Positions 17,451 to 26,163 are shown, counted from the stretch's first letter. The stretch: DNA of 64,000 nucleotides from Pseudomonas sp. GR 6-02 (GCF_001655615.1 NZ_CP011567.1:4845001-4909000); one strand, 5' to 3'. A program made the numbers and translations. The notes: a model not told the origin generated them from the letters alone.

Positions 17451-18830
17451 ATGGCTTTGGATTTATTCGTCGTACTCATCTACGCCGCCGCGATGCTGAT
17501 GCTCGGCTATTACGGCATGCGCAAGGCCAAGACCAACGAAGACTTTTTGGTCGCCGGTCGCAACCTCGGCCCGAGCATGTACATGGGCACCATGGCCGCC
17601 ACCGTTCTGGGCGGCGCGTCCACCGTCGGCACCGTGCGCCTGGGCTACGTCCATGGCATCTCCGGTTTCTGGCTGTGCGCGGCACTCGGCTGCGGGATCG
17701 TGGCGCTGAACCTGTTCCTCGCCAAACCGCTGCTGAAACTGAAAATCTACACCGTTACCCAAGTGCTGGAAAAACGCTACAACCCGATGGCCCGCTCCGC
17801 GAGCGCGGTGATCATGCTGGCGTATGCGCTGATGATCGGCGTAGTTTCGATCCTGGCAATCGGCACCGTACTGCAAGTGCTGTTCGGCCTGCCGTTCTGG
17901 GTCTCGGTATTGCTCGGCGGTGGCGTGGTGGTGATCTACTCTGCGATCGGCGGCATGTGGTCCCTGACCTTGACCGACATCGTCCAGTTCGTGATCAAGA
18001 CCGTGGGCCTGATGTTCATCCTGTTGCCGATCTGCCTGTACCGCGTTGGCGGCTGGGATGAATTGGTGTTGAAACTGCCGGCCACTGCCTTCAGCTTCAC
18101 CACGATTGGCTGGGACACCATCATCACCTACTTCATGATCTACTTCTTCGGGATCCTGATCGGCCAAGACATCTGGCAGCGTGTGTTCACCGTCAAGAGC
18201 GCCAAAGTGGCTCAGGTCGCCGGTACCTTCGCAGGCTTCTACTGCATCCTTTACGGCCTGGCCTGCGCCCTGATCGGCATGGCCGCTCACGTGCTGATCC
18301 CGGACCTGGACAACGTCAACAACGCTTTCGCCGCCATCGTCAAACTGTCCCTGCCGGACGGTATCCGCGGTCTGGTGATCGCCGCGGCCCTGGCGGCCAT
18401 GATGTCCACCGCCAGCGCCGGCCTGCTCGCCGCTGCCACCACACTGACCGAAGACCTGCTGCCGAAACTGCGTGGAGGCAAACAGTCGAGCCTGGGCATG
18501 AACCGCCTGTTCACCCTGTTGACCGGCATCGTCGTACTCGGCATCGCTCTGGTCGTACATGACGTGATCAGCGCGCTGACCCTGGCTTACAACCTGTTGG
18601 TGGGCGGCATGCTGATCCCGCTGATCGGCGCGATCTTCTGGAAACGCGCAAACACCGCCGGCGCCATCGCCAGCATGGGCCTGGGCTTTGCCACTGCGCT
18701 GCTGTTCATGATCAAGGACGGTATGGACGCCAATACTCCGATCTACTACAGCCTCGGCGTGGGCCTGGTGAGTTTCGTGGTGGTCAGCCTTCTGTCCCGT
18801 CGCCCGGCCGTAGTGGCGAGCGCTGCCTAA
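17451..18830 (+). CDS. Sodium:solute symporter (SSS family, PA1418-like)
   Basis: The 459-residue product has about thirteen membrane segments and SSS features: N-terminal GYYGMRKAKTNEDFLVAGRN, GGASTVGTVRLGY, and a conserved AAALAAMMSTASAGLLAAAT segment. The ATG at 17451 has ATCGGAG upstream; the open frame extends back into the REP element but is not coding there. It ends the gbu run and is followed by a strong terminator. The orthologous position in P. aeruginosa is PA1418. The solute is unknown; a guanidino acid is likely from context. Confidence 0.85.
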   Translation: MALDLFVVLIYAAAMLMLGYYGMRKAKTNEDFLVAGRNLGPSMYMGTMAATVLGGASTVGTVRLGYVHGISGFWLCAALGCGIVALNLFLAKPLLKLKIYTVTQVLEKRYNPMARSASAVIMLAYALMIGVVSILAIGTVLQVLFGLPFWVSVLLGGGVVVIYSAIGGMWSLTLTDIVQFVIKTVGLMFILLPICLYRVGGWDELVLKLPATAFSFTTIGWDTIITYFMIYFFGILIGQDIWQRVFTVKSAKVAQVAGTFAGFYCILYGLACALIGMAAHVLIPDLDNVNNAFAAIVKLSLPDGIRGLVIAAALAAMMSTASAGLLAAATTLTEDLLPKLRGGKQSSLGMNRLFTLLTGIVVLGIALVVHDVISALTLAYNLLVGGMLIPLIGAIFWKRANTAGAIASMGLGFATALLFMIKDGMDANTPIYYSLGVGLVSFVVVSLLSRRPAVVASAA

Positions 18831-18861
18831 GACTTCTATAACGACCTGATGCTTTCTTCGG

Positions 18862-18896
18862 CGGGTGTGGCGTCGGTTGCCACACCCGTTTTTTTT
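18862..18896 (+). terminator. Rho-independent terminator of the symporter gene
   Basis: A nine-base stem, GGGTGTGGC with GCCACACCC, has a seven-base loop and is followed by GTTTTTTTT. It starts about 32 bases after the symporter stop codon. Confidence 0.9.
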
Positions 18897-18915
18897 CGCC
18901 TGAAGGAATTTGCCC

Positions 18916-19024
18916 ATGAAGATCGTCAGCCGCGATCAGTGGTTCAAGATCGAACGCATTTCGGTAGCCTTCCGGAGAGTATCTGCGCTCGATGATTGAC
19001 GAGTGGCAGCGCCGACACGCCTGA
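18916..19024 (+). pseudogene. Remnant of a small or internally deleted gene
   Basis: An ATG with GAAGGAA upstream starts MKIVSRDQWFKIERIS, which then runs to a stop after 27 codons. A second frame contains GEYLRSMIDEWQRRHA and a stop at 19022-19024, which looks like a natural protein C terminus. Together these suggest the two ends of a gene whose middle was deleted. The N terminus resembles Pseudomonas MBL-fold hydrolases, but the fragment is too short to be sure. Confidence 0.35.
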
Positions 19025-19077
19025 AGCCTGCTGTACTCAGCGTCAAGGACCTCATAACGTTCTCGAAGAAGGACCTC

Positions 19078-19329
19078 ATGACAAGAGCCGCCGTTCGTGC
19101 CGCCGTGCATCGTCGCATCCGCCGCCTGCTGGAAAACCAGGATGACTTCGACGACAACACCAACCTGATGCAGTTGGGCTTGGACAAAGAGGATATTGAA
19201 GAGCTGATCTTCCGCCTGGAGGATCAGTTGGGGTTGACGGCGTTTACCGCCGAAGAAGACCGGATGCTCAAGACTGCCAGGACGGCGAATGACTTGACCC
19301 GGTTTTTGATTGAGATTGGGCGGTATTGA
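19078..19329 (+). CDS. Acyl-carrier-protein-like small protein lacking the carrier serine
   Basis: This 83-residue protein has the helix pattern of acyl carrier proteins: MQLGLDKEDIEELIFRLEDQLG is laid out like the carrier-protein helix II region. The Asp-Ser-Leu serine that would carry phosphopantetheine is replaced (LGLDKEDIEE), so it cannot be a normal holo-carrier. The ATG at 19078 has AAGGA five bases upstream; a GTG at 19003 in the same frame overlaps the upstream remnant and is less likely. Function is unknown. It stands alone between a gene remnant and a REP doublet. Confidence 0.6.
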   Translation: MTRAAVRAAVHRRIRRLLENQDDFDDNTNLMQLGLDKEDIEELIFRLEDQLGLTAFTAEEDRMLKTARTANDLTRFLIEIGRY

Positions 19330-19370
19330 AACGGATTGCTAAATACATCCGATGGGCCGAACGAACCTCT

Positions 19371-19499
19371 GTGGCGAGGGAGCTTGCTCCCGCTCGATTG
19401 CGCAGCAATCGCAAGCTGCACTCGCGCTCAAGCTGACCCACCTGAGTGGCGATGAATGGGGCCACTGCGCGCCCCAGCGGGAGCAAGCTCCCTCGCCAC
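19371..19499. repeat. Two-armed REP element, family 1, copy 4
   Basis: GTGGCGAGGGAGCTTGCTCC begins at 19371 and its inverse ends at 19499. It follows the ACP-like gene and precedes a convergent small gene. Confidence 0.85.
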
Positions 19500-19515
19500 A
19501 GGTGATTTGCCAGAC

Positions 19516-19644
19516 TTACCGACGGCGCTGCTGGCGGCGACGTTGTTCGTCATCAGTGCGAATTGGCACCGGTTGCAGAGGCGGTTCAATCAAACCGAGT
19601 GCGACACCCAGGTCATGCAGCCAGTTTTGGATTTTCTCTTTCAT
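19516..19644 (-). CDS. Small conserved-looking Pseudomonas protein, 42 residues
   Basis: It starts MKEKIQNWLHDLGVALGLIE and ends in an arginine/glutamine-rich tail (RRRQQRRR). The ATG at 19644 has AAGGGGG just upstream; the longer frame to 19725 is less likely. It has one amphipathic helix and a strongly basic C terminus and no recognised domain. I think similar short proteins occur in other pseudomonads, but this is from memory. Confidence 0.55.
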   Translation of the reverse strand: MKEKIQNWLHDLGVALGLIEPPLQPVPIRTDDEQRRRQQRRR

Positions 19645-19784
19645 GATGCCCCCCTTCAGGGTCGTGCCGAGCGGCCGAAGTTCTGTAGCCCCTTCGCACT
19701 GATAATAGTCCGAAGTCCTACGCAATGCTCGCTCAAGATCGCAATGATCTGTTACTGAATTGATCCAAATCCTTGGACGTTAGT

Positions 19785-20678
19785 TCAAGAAATTGACTGG
19801 GCCTGGACCATGGTCGACGGATACACCGCCTGCTGCTGCTCGATCCATGCATTCAGGTTGGCCCCGACCATGCCTTTGCGCCACATCAGCCAGGTGGTCG
19901 CGCTGGCAAACGGCTCGGCCAACGGGTGCACCGCCACGCTTTCACGCCCCGGCAGACTGGCGAGCATCGACTCCGACATCAGCGCCACGCCAGAGCCGGC
20001 AATCACGCAAGCCAGCATTCCCGGATAAGACTCGATCTCCATGGGTCGGCCCATGGCCGCATGGTCATGGGCAAACCAGGCTTCCAGGCGCATCCGGTAG
20101 GAGCAGCCCTGGCGAAACGTGAACACCGAACGCCCTTCGACATCCAGCGCACTGCGCACCGGCGGATGATCGGCCTCGCTGATCAACACCAGCCGTTCGT
20201 CGCACAACGGCACGCCGTCGAGCCCGGCCAGTTCCAGCGGGCCGTCCACCAGCGCCGCATCGAGGCGCCCGGTGAGCAACCCTTCGAGCAGTTCACCGCT
20301 GGGGCCCGACTGCACTTGCAGGTTCACCGCCGGGTAGCGGCGGTGATAACGCGCCAACAGCTCTGGCAAGTGAATTGCGGCGGTGCTGTACATAGTGCCC
20401 AGTACGAAATCCCCGGCCGGTTGCCCGCCCTGCACCGCCGCGTGGGCTTCGTCGTGCAAGGCGAACAGCTTGGCGGTGTAGTCCAGCAGGACTTTTCCCG
20501 CAGGTGACAACTGCAAACGCTGACGCTCGCGTACGAACAGTTCGACACCGAGTTGCTCTTCGAGCTGTTTAAGCCGGGTCGACAGGTTGGAGGGCACGCG
20601 ATGCAGGCGTTCGGCGGCTCGCGTAATGGAGCCCTCTTCCGCCACTGCCTGGAAAATCCGCAATTGGCTGAATTCCAC
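19785..20678 (-). CDS. LysR-family regulator divergent from the YbfB-like transporter
   Basis: The protein has an N-terminal helix-turn-helix (MEFSQLRIFQAVAEEGSITR, then PSNLSTRLKQLEEQLGVELF) and a LysR effector domain. The GTG at 20678 (297 residues) is preferred because GGAG lies six bases upstream and it gives the usual LysR start; a TTG at 20690 is possible. It is divergent from the MFS gene across about 100 bp, the standard arrangement for a regulator and its target, so it probably controls that transporter. Confidence 0.85.
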   Translation of the reverse strand: MEFSQLRIFQAVAEEGSITRAAERLHRVPSNLSTRLKQLEEQLGVELFVRERQRLQLSPAGKVLLDYTAKLFALHDEAHAAVQGGQPAGDFVLGTMYSTAAIHLPELLARYHRRYPAVNLQVQSGPSGELLEGLLTGRLDAALVDGPLELAGLDGVPLCDERLVLISEADHPPVRSALDVEGRSVFTFRQGCSYRMRLEAWFAHDHAAMGRPMEIESYPGMLACVIAGSGVALMSESMLASLPGRESVAVHPLAEPFASATTWLMWRKGMVGANLNAWIEQQQAVYPSTMVQAQSIS

Positions 20679-20782
20679 GCCATTCTCCAAATCAGAACAA
20701 GTTTCTCACTATTATTCATTTTTAAAGAAAGTCAATCAGTCCTAGCCTGACGGTCATTGATCCTCGAAACGGAACTCAGACC

Positions 20783-21973
20783 ATGTCCCCTCTGATTCGC
20801 TTAACCGCCAGCTTTGTCGCCCTGATGATGGCCATGGGCATCGGGCGTTTCGCCCTCACCCCACAACTGCCGCACTTGCTCAGCGAAGGTCAGATCGACC
20901 TGACTGCCGCTGGTCTGATTGCTGCCGCCAACTACCTTGGTTACTTCGCCGGCGCGGTGGATGCGATGTTCGCCCGTCGCCCCGATCAGGTTCGCAGGCG
21001 CCTGCTCGGCGGTTTGTGGTTGTGTGTATTGCTGACCCTGGCCTCGTTCTGGGCCAACGGGTTCTGGGCGCATCTGGCGCTGCGTTTCGGCACGGGCGTG
21101 GCCAGTGCCTGGGTGCTGGTGATGATTACCGCGTTGAGCCAACCGCTGGCAGCGGCGGCCGGTCGTCCGCGACTCGGCGCCTTGGTGTTTGCCGGACCGG
21201 GTCTGGGGATTTTTCTGACAGGGTTGTTGGCCTTGGGCTCGAACCTGCTGGGGCAAACGTCCGCGACCTTGTGGTTGGTGTATGCCGCTGTCGGGCTGGT
21301 GATGCTGCTGGCGATTCTGCCGTTCCTGCCGCAGCCGGCCGCCACTTCAACGGTGATACCGCTTGCCACCAAGTCGGCCGCCCAAGGCGTCGGACGCTTA
21401 CCGGTAATCTATGGGTTGTACGGTCTGGGCTACATCATCCCGGCCACTTTCCTCTCACAAATGGCCAGCGCGCAGTTCCATGGGCAATGGCAAGCCGATC
21501 TGTTCTGGCCGTGCTTTGGTCTGGCGGCGGCGACCGGGGTCGTGTTGGTGAGCCTGCGTCGGCACAACCCGAACGCAACTCGTCATTGGCTGATGGCGAC
21601 GCTATGGCTACAGGCCGCCGGGGTGTTTGCTTGCCTGTTGGGCAGCGGTGCCGGCCTGGCGCTGGGGGTGATCCTGTGTGGCGGGCCGTTTCTGGCCTGC
21701 ATGCAACTGGTGATGCAGCGCTCCCGGGAACTGGCGCCCCACGCCACCCAGCGCAATGCCGGGCTGCTGACCGCGTGCTTCGCCGTGGGTCAGCTCAGCG
21801 GGCCGTTGCTAGCCGCGTTGAGCAGCCATTTCAGCGGTGGCTTGCAACCCGCGCTGGTGATCGCCGGCGGCGGTTTTATCATTGCCGCAGGCTTGTTGCT
21901 GCGCCCGATCAGGGTTGCCCAAGTGCTTTGCGCAAACGACGGCGCACCCACTGCTCTGCACTCACAAAAGTGA
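20783..21973 (+). CDS. MFS transporter, YbfB/YjiJ family
   Basis: The 396-residue membrane protein has about twelve segments. It opens with LTASFVALMMAMGIGRFALTP, typical of the YbfB/YjiJ group, whose members are putative exporters or sugar/acid carriers. It is divergent from a LysR gene. Its last 65 bases overlap the 3' end of the convergent EamA gene, so the C-terminal residues are encoded opposite that gene. The substrate is unknown. Confidence 0.85.
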   Translation: MSPLIRLTASFVALMMAMGIGRFALTPQLPHLLSEGQIDLTAAGLIAAANYLGYFAGAVDAMFARRPDQVRRRLLGGLWLCVLLTLASFWANGFWAHLALRFGTGVASAWVLVMITALSQPLAAAAGRPRLGALVFAGPGLGIFLTGLLALGSNLLGQTSATLWLVYAAVGLVMLLAILPFLPQPAATSTVIPLATKSAAQGVGRLPVIYGLYGLGYIIPATFLSQMASAQFHGQWQADLFWPCFGLAAATGVVLVSLRRHNPNATRHWLMATLWLQAAGVFACLLGSGAGLALGVILCGGPFLACMQLVMQRSRELAPHATQRNAGLLTACFAVGQLSGPLLAALSSHFSGGLQPALVIAGGGFIIAAGLLLRPIRVAQVLCANDGAPTALHSQK

Positions 21974-22841
21974 TCCCGAGCAAAACCAGTACCGCGCCGA
22001 TCACAAAGTTCAGGCTCAGCTCTTCACCCAGCAGCACCACGCCGAACGTGACGCCGAACAACGGCGTCATGAACGAAAACACCGCGAGGTTCGCCGCCAG
22101 GTAACGGCGCAGTAGCCAGAACCACGTCAGGTAGCTGAAGAACGACACCACCAATCCCTGAAACAGCACGCTGGCCACCGCCACCGTGGTCAGGCTGACA
22201 TGGGTGACCTGACCACTGAGGATCGCAATCAGCAGCAGGCCGACGAAGCCGACGATCAGTTGATAAAACAGCGTCAGGGTCACCGGCGCTTCCGACAGGC
22301 GCGAGGCGCGCACCACCACGGTGGTCGCGCCCCACGACGCGCCGGCCAGCACACCCAGGGCATCGCCCATCAACATGCGGTGGTCAAGATTGTCCCAGGA
22401 CACACCACCGGCAAACGCAATGGCAATGCCAATGAACGCCAGAAAAATCCCCAGCCACTGCACCGGTCTTAAACGCTCACTCGGCAGCAACCAATGCACG
22501 CCCAACGCGGTAAAGATCGGCGCGGTGTAGAGAAATACCGACATATGCGCCGCCGTAGTCAGTTGCAGACCTTCGGCAATGAAGAAGAACTCCAGGCCAA
22601 ACAACGCGCCGGCCAGCAAGCCGCCGCGCCAGGTAGTCCCGACCTGATCCCAACCGCCCTTCCAGCAGATCAATAATCCTACAAGCAACGCGGAAATACC
22701 CGACCGCCCCGCCGCCTGCATGACCGGCGCGATGTCGGACGCCGCCCATTTGATCATCACCTGTTGCACACCCCAGATCAGGCACAGCCCGACCATCACT
22801 TGCAGGGCAAACCCATCGGCGCTACGCCGGGTGGCGCTCAC
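21909..22841 (-). CDS. EamA/DMT-family transporter
   Basis: Two EamA domains give about ten membrane segments. The first begins at FALQVMVGLCLIWGVQQVMI and the second contains GVLAGASWGATTVVVRAS. The GTG at 22841 (310 residues) follows GAGG by seven bases; the longer frame to 22982 crosses a hairpin and is not favoured. DMT proteins export amino acids, metabolites or drugs; the substrate cannot be read here. It overlaps the MFS gene tail to tail by 65 bp. Confidence 0.82.
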   Translation of the reverse strand: MSATRRSADGFALQVMVGLCLIWGVQQVMIKWAASDIAPVMQAAGRSGISALLVGLLICWKGGWDQVGTTWRGGLLAGALFGLEFFFIAEGLQLTTAAHMSVFLYTAPIFTALGVHWLLPSERLRPVQWLGIFLAFIGIAIAFAGGVSWDNLDHRMLMGDALGVLAGASWGATTVVVRASRLSEAPVTLTLFYQLIVGFVGLLLIAILSGQVTHVSLTTVAVASVLFQGLVVSFFSYLTWFWLLRRYLAANLAVFSFMTPLFGVTFGVVLLGEELSLNFVIGAVLVLLGITFVSAEQWVRRRLRKALGQP

Positions 22842-22884
22842 CGGAACACCTCGACAACACAATCCATGGCAGTGACTCGACAGT

Positions 22885-22930
22885 AAAAGCAAAGCCCCGG
22901 CCTTCCTGCTGAACAGAGGGTGCCGGGGCG
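22885..22930 (-). terminator. Hairpin after the NCS1 permease gene
   Basis: GCCCCGGC and GCCGGGGC form a stem around a loop of about 20 bases, followed on the minus strand by TTTGCTTTT. It sits between the end of the NCS1 gene at 23007 and the EamA start at 22841, both on the minus strand. The loop is longer than ideal. Confidence 0.55.
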
Positions 22931-23006
22931 AAAAATTATGCTGTCGATTATTAACCAGATGGACAGAAAAAGGTGTCTGCAAAAGACCTTTAAATCGCCA
23001 CGTACG

Positions 23007-24452
23007 TCATCCAGCGATGACCAGCGCCGCCGATTGCTGTGCCTGCTCGCGCCTGGCCAGTGCGAAGTACAGGACGCCGCCGAGGAAGCAGCCGGTGAAC
23101 CAGGCGAAGTTGGCCATCGGCTGCAACACCGGGATGAAAGTGATCGCAACGCCCATCAGGGTGGCTGGAATCAACGCCTTGACCGCCGTCCAGTTGATCC
23201 CGCCGCTGTAGTAATAACGCCCGCTCGGGCCGTCATTGAACAGCGCATCGACGTCGATCTGCTGCTTTTTGATCAGGTAGTAATCCACCAGCAGAATCCC
23301 GAACAGCGGGCCGATGAACGCCGCCAGCACGTCGAGGGTGTAGTGAATCACTTCGGGGTTGTTGAATAGGTTCCACGGGGTGATGAAGATCGACGCCATG
23401 GCGGCGATCATGCCACCCGCACGCCAACTGATTTTGCTTGGGGCGACGTTGGCGAAGTCGAATGCCGGGGACACGAAGTTGGCGACGATGTTGATGCCGA
23501 TGGTCGCGGTGACGAAGGCAAAGGCGCCGAGCAGCACCGCCACGCTGTTGTCGATGCGCGCCACGGTGGCGATCGGGTCGTGAAGCATTTCACCGAACAC
23601 CGGCAAGGTGCCGGAAACGATCACCACGGTCACCAGCGAGAACGCCAGAAAGTTTACCGGCAGCCCCCAGAAATTGCCGCGACGCACGTCATTCATGCTG
23701 CGGCAATAGCGACTGAAATCACCGAAGTTCAGGGTCGGACCGGAAAAGTACGACACCACCAATGCCGTTGCCACGATCACCTGGCCGAAGGCTTCCCAGC
23801 CAGACAGGGATTTCTCCGCCAGGGTGAAGCTGATATTGCTCCAGCCGGCCTGCCAAACGATCCAGCCGGCGAGCAGGAACATCACGCCGTACACCACGGG
23901 GCCGGCCCAGTCGATGAAGCGGCGGATCGACTCCATGCCGGTCCAGAACACCAGCGCCTGGACGAACCACAGGCTGAGGAAACCGAACCAGCCGAGGTAG
24001 GACAAACCGGCAAAGTGCGGTTCGGCGTAGGCCGCCATCGCAGGAAAAAACCGCAGCACGACGATGATGAGTGCACTGGACGCCAGGTACGTTTGAATCC
24101 CGTACCAGGCCACCGCAATCAGGCCGCGAATAACCGCAGGAATATTCGCCCCGAACACCCCGAACGCCAGTCGGCAGATCACCGGGTAAGGCACTGCGGC
24201 TTGCTGACTCGGCTTGGCCACTAGGTTGGCGATCAACTGCACGATGCAAATCCCGCCGAGCAAGGCAATCAACACCTGCCAACTGGCCAGCCCAAGCGCA
24301 AACAGGCTGGCGGCGAACACATAGCCGCCGACGCTGTGCACGTCGCTCATCCAGAAGGCAAAGATGTTGTACCAATTCCATGTCTGCGGCAGTGGCCCCA
24401 GGTCCTGGTTATACAGGCGCGGGCTGTAGCCATTGGGCAATTGTTCGGTCAT
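23007..24452 (-). CDS. NCS1-family nucleobase/allantoin/hydantoin permease
   Basis: The 481-residue protein has about twelve membrane segments and NCS1 signatures of the Mhp1/PucI branch: YNQDLGPLPQTWNWYNIFAFWMSD near the N terminus, FSGPTLNFGDFSRYCRS, and FDFANVAPSKISWRAGG. The ATG at 24452 has GGAG upstream; the longer frame is not favoured. This branch imports purine degradation products, hydantoins or pyrimidines with sodium or protons. No catabolic gene adjoins it, so the substrate is open. Confidence 0.87.
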   Translation of the reverse strand: MTEQLPNGYSPRLYNQDLGPLPQTWNWYNIFAFWMSDVHSVGGYVFAASLFALGLASWQVLIALLGGICIVQLIANLVAKPSQQAAVPYPVICRLAFGVFGANIPAVIRGLIAVAWYGIQTYLASSALIIVVLRFFPAMAAYAEPHFAGLSYLGWFGFLSLWFVQALVFWTGMESIRRFIDWAGPVVYGVMFLLAGWIVWQAGWSNISFTLAEKSLSGWEAFGQVIVATALVVSYFSGPTLNFGDFSRYCRSMNDVRRGNFWGLPVNFLAFSLVTVVIVSGTLPVFGEMLHDPIATVARIDNSVAVLLGAFAFVTATIGINIVANFVSPAFDFANVAPSKISWRAGGMIAAMASIFITPWNLFNNPEVIHYTLDVLAAFIGPLFGILLVDYYLIKKQQIDVDALFNDGPSGRYYYSGGINWTAVKALIPATLMGVAITFIPVLQPMANFAWFTGCFLGGVLYFALARREQAQQSAALVIAG

Positions 24453-24786
24453 CGCGGGGCTCCTCGAAAGTACAGGCGCGGCCCCCGAGATTGATGCGGC
24501 GACCACACTGCGTACGGGAGCCGGCATGGTTTGTATACGAGTTACTACGCAGAATGCGTGCCATACGATCTAAAGGTGTGACAAATCTGGCTTCCAACCC
24601 TGTTCAGAGCACAGCTTTCAAGTCGTAGAGGGGGTGATAATGCCCATGAACAGGGCGTCCGCGCCTGCAAACGGTGCAGGGCGTTATGTATACAAAGAGA
24701 TGGGTGACTGCTACGCAGAAGGCTACCGTAGGCTGGATCCTTTTTTGATCACAACCTGCGGTAGCGCCTACCGGGGCCGGTGCAGG
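24453..24786. promoter_or_regulatory. Intergenic region with paired GTATAC sites
   Basis: The 334-bp region lies upstream of the NCS1 gene. TTTGTATAC at 24530-24538 and its inverse GTATACAAA at 24688-24696 resemble TTGTATACAA operators bound by FCD-type GntR regulators. A second repeated stretch, CTACGCAGAA, occurs near 24545 and 24712. No coding sequence was seen. A role in controlling the transporter is inferred. Confidence 0.4.
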
Positions 24787-25623
24787 TCAGCTGAGTTCGA
24801 TACGATCAGCGTGAATGACGATCTGGCCGTTCTTGTACAACGCACCGATGGCCTTTTTGAAGTTGCCCTTGCTGACGCCGAACATACTGCTGATCAGTGT
24901 CGGGTCGCTCTTGTCGCTGACTGGCAGGGTGCCGTTGTTGTCGCGCAACTTGGCGAGAATCTTCGAGTTCAGACTGGTGGCAGCGGCTTCGCCCACCGGC
25001 TGCAGGCTCAAGCTGATCTTGCCGTCGGCACGGACTTCTTTGATAAAGCCCTTCTCTTCTTTACCGGCGCGCATGAACTTGAAGATTTCGTTCTTGTGGA
25101 TCAAGCCCCAGTGCTTGTTGTTGATGATTGCCTTGAAGCCCATATCGGTCGCTTCGGCTACCAGCAAATCAACTTCCTGGCCCGGGGTGTAGTTGGCCGG
25201 GGTCTTGTCCAGATAACGGTCCAGACGTGCCGTCGCGGTGATGCGCCGGGTGTGTTTGTCGAGGTAGACGTGCACCACGACATACTCGCCGGCAGTCATC
25301 TGGCGCTTTTCTTCGGAATACGGCAGCAGCAGATCCTTCGGCAACCCCCAATCCAGGAACACGCCGATGCTGTTGACTTCAACGACTTTCAAACTGGCGA
25401 ATTCACCGACCTGAACTTTCGGCTTTTCGGTGGTGGCGATAAGTTTGTCATCGCTGTCCAGATAAATAAAAACGTTGAGCCAATCTTCATCTTCGCTGGG
25501 AATATCTTTGGGAATATAACGATTAGGCAGAAGGATTTCGCCGTCCGCGCCACCGTCCAGATATAAACCGAAGTTAGTGTGTTTAACCACTTGCAAACTG
25601 TTGTAACGCCCGACTAAAGCCAT
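24787..25623 (-). CDS. CvfB-like S1-domain RNA-binding protein
   Basis: The 278-residue protein is built of S1/OB-like domains and a C-terminal winged helix, the plan of CvfB (YitL). Examples are YNSLQVVKHTNFGLYLDGG and VEVNSIGVFLDWGLPKDLLLP at the N terminus, GLIHKNEIFKFMRAG in the third S1 unit, and SSMFGVSKGNFKKAIGALYK near the end. CvfB proteins are thought to act in RNA binding or translation. The ATG at 25623 has GAGGGT upstream. Confidence 0.85.
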   Translation of the reverse strand: MALVGRYNSLQVVKHTNFGLYLDGGADGEILLPNRYIPKDIPSEDEDWLNVFIYLDSDDKLIATTEKPKVQVGEFASLKVVEVNSIGVFLDWGLPKDLLLPYSEEKRQMTAGEYVVVHVYLDKHTRRITATARLDRYLDKTPANYTPGQEVDLLVAEATDMGFKAIINNKHWGLIHKNEIFKFMRAGKEEKGFIKEVRADGKISLSLQPVGEAAATSLNSKILAKLRDNNGTLPVSDKSDPTLISSMFGVSKGNFKKAIGALYKNGQIVIHADRIELS

Positions 25624-25974
25624 GTCCAATACCCTCATTGCGTGGGCGGCATTCTACCCGGTTTTGCGGGCTACGTTCGGCGGGCCGGCTCGGTGGCGCG
25701 AGAAAATCCGCGCAAGGCCCTAATTTCCCTGGGTTTGGCGGGCGTGTTTGGCCGCTCGTCAGGCCGTTCGGGTGGTCTGGACGGTGGCCAGCCCATCCGA
25801 AAAGCACTATTTTTCCACTGAGGTTTTTAGTTAAAACAGCAGCTTAGGGGACTATTCCAAATAATAACTTGCGATTATTCGCGCACCTGCCGTGTGTATT
25901 TCGGGAGGATATTTACCAAGCAATTGTCAAGTATTTCCTGTACGATGCCTGGCCAAGTTAATTTCTACAGGTTA
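25624..25974. other. Intergenic region, nothing identified
   Basis: This 351-bp region separates the divergent CvfB-like gene and the small basic protein, so it should hold both promoters. Open frames on both strands lack ribosome-binding sites and coding character. It changes from GC-rich near 25650-25800 to AT-rich near 25800-25880. No repeat or clear operator was seen. Confidence 0.5.
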
Positions 25975-26163
25975 ATGGCCGCCATGCGTGTAAAAGCATC
26001 CAACAGCAAAGCAAAGCCAGCTCCAGCCGTTGAAACCAGTGAATCGATCAACAATCAGATCGCTGCGTTCCTCAAGTCCGGTGGCGAGATCCAGCAAATT
26101 GCCAAAGGCGTCAGCGGCCAGACGTTCGGCCCGTCCAAGCAGATCACGCTGGGCAAAAAGTAA
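25975..26163 (+). CDS. Small basic conserved-looking protein, 62 residues
   Basis: The protein reads MAAMRVKASNSKAKPAPAVE and then NNQIAAFLKSGGEIQQIAKG, ending in lysines. It is basic with a short central helix and a flexible N terminus. ATG at 25975 is chosen; 25984 and 25945 are in-frame alternatives. I recall similar proteins in other pseudomonads, but no function. A hairpin with AAGCGCTT arms follows the stop. Confidence 0.6.
   Translation: MAAMRVKASNSKAKPAPAVETSESINNQIAAFLKSGGEIQQIAKGVSGQTFGPSKQITLGKK

Noticed and set aside
17463..18917. A 484-codon minus-strand frame opposite the sodium symporter
   Set aside because: Same antisense composition effect; no domain and no ribosome-binding site.
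24661..24790. Possible riboswitch upstream of the NCS1 permease
   Set aside because: The region has inverted repeats but none of the conserved cores of purine, preQ1 or other known riboswitches that I could recognise, and lies partly beyond the likely leader.
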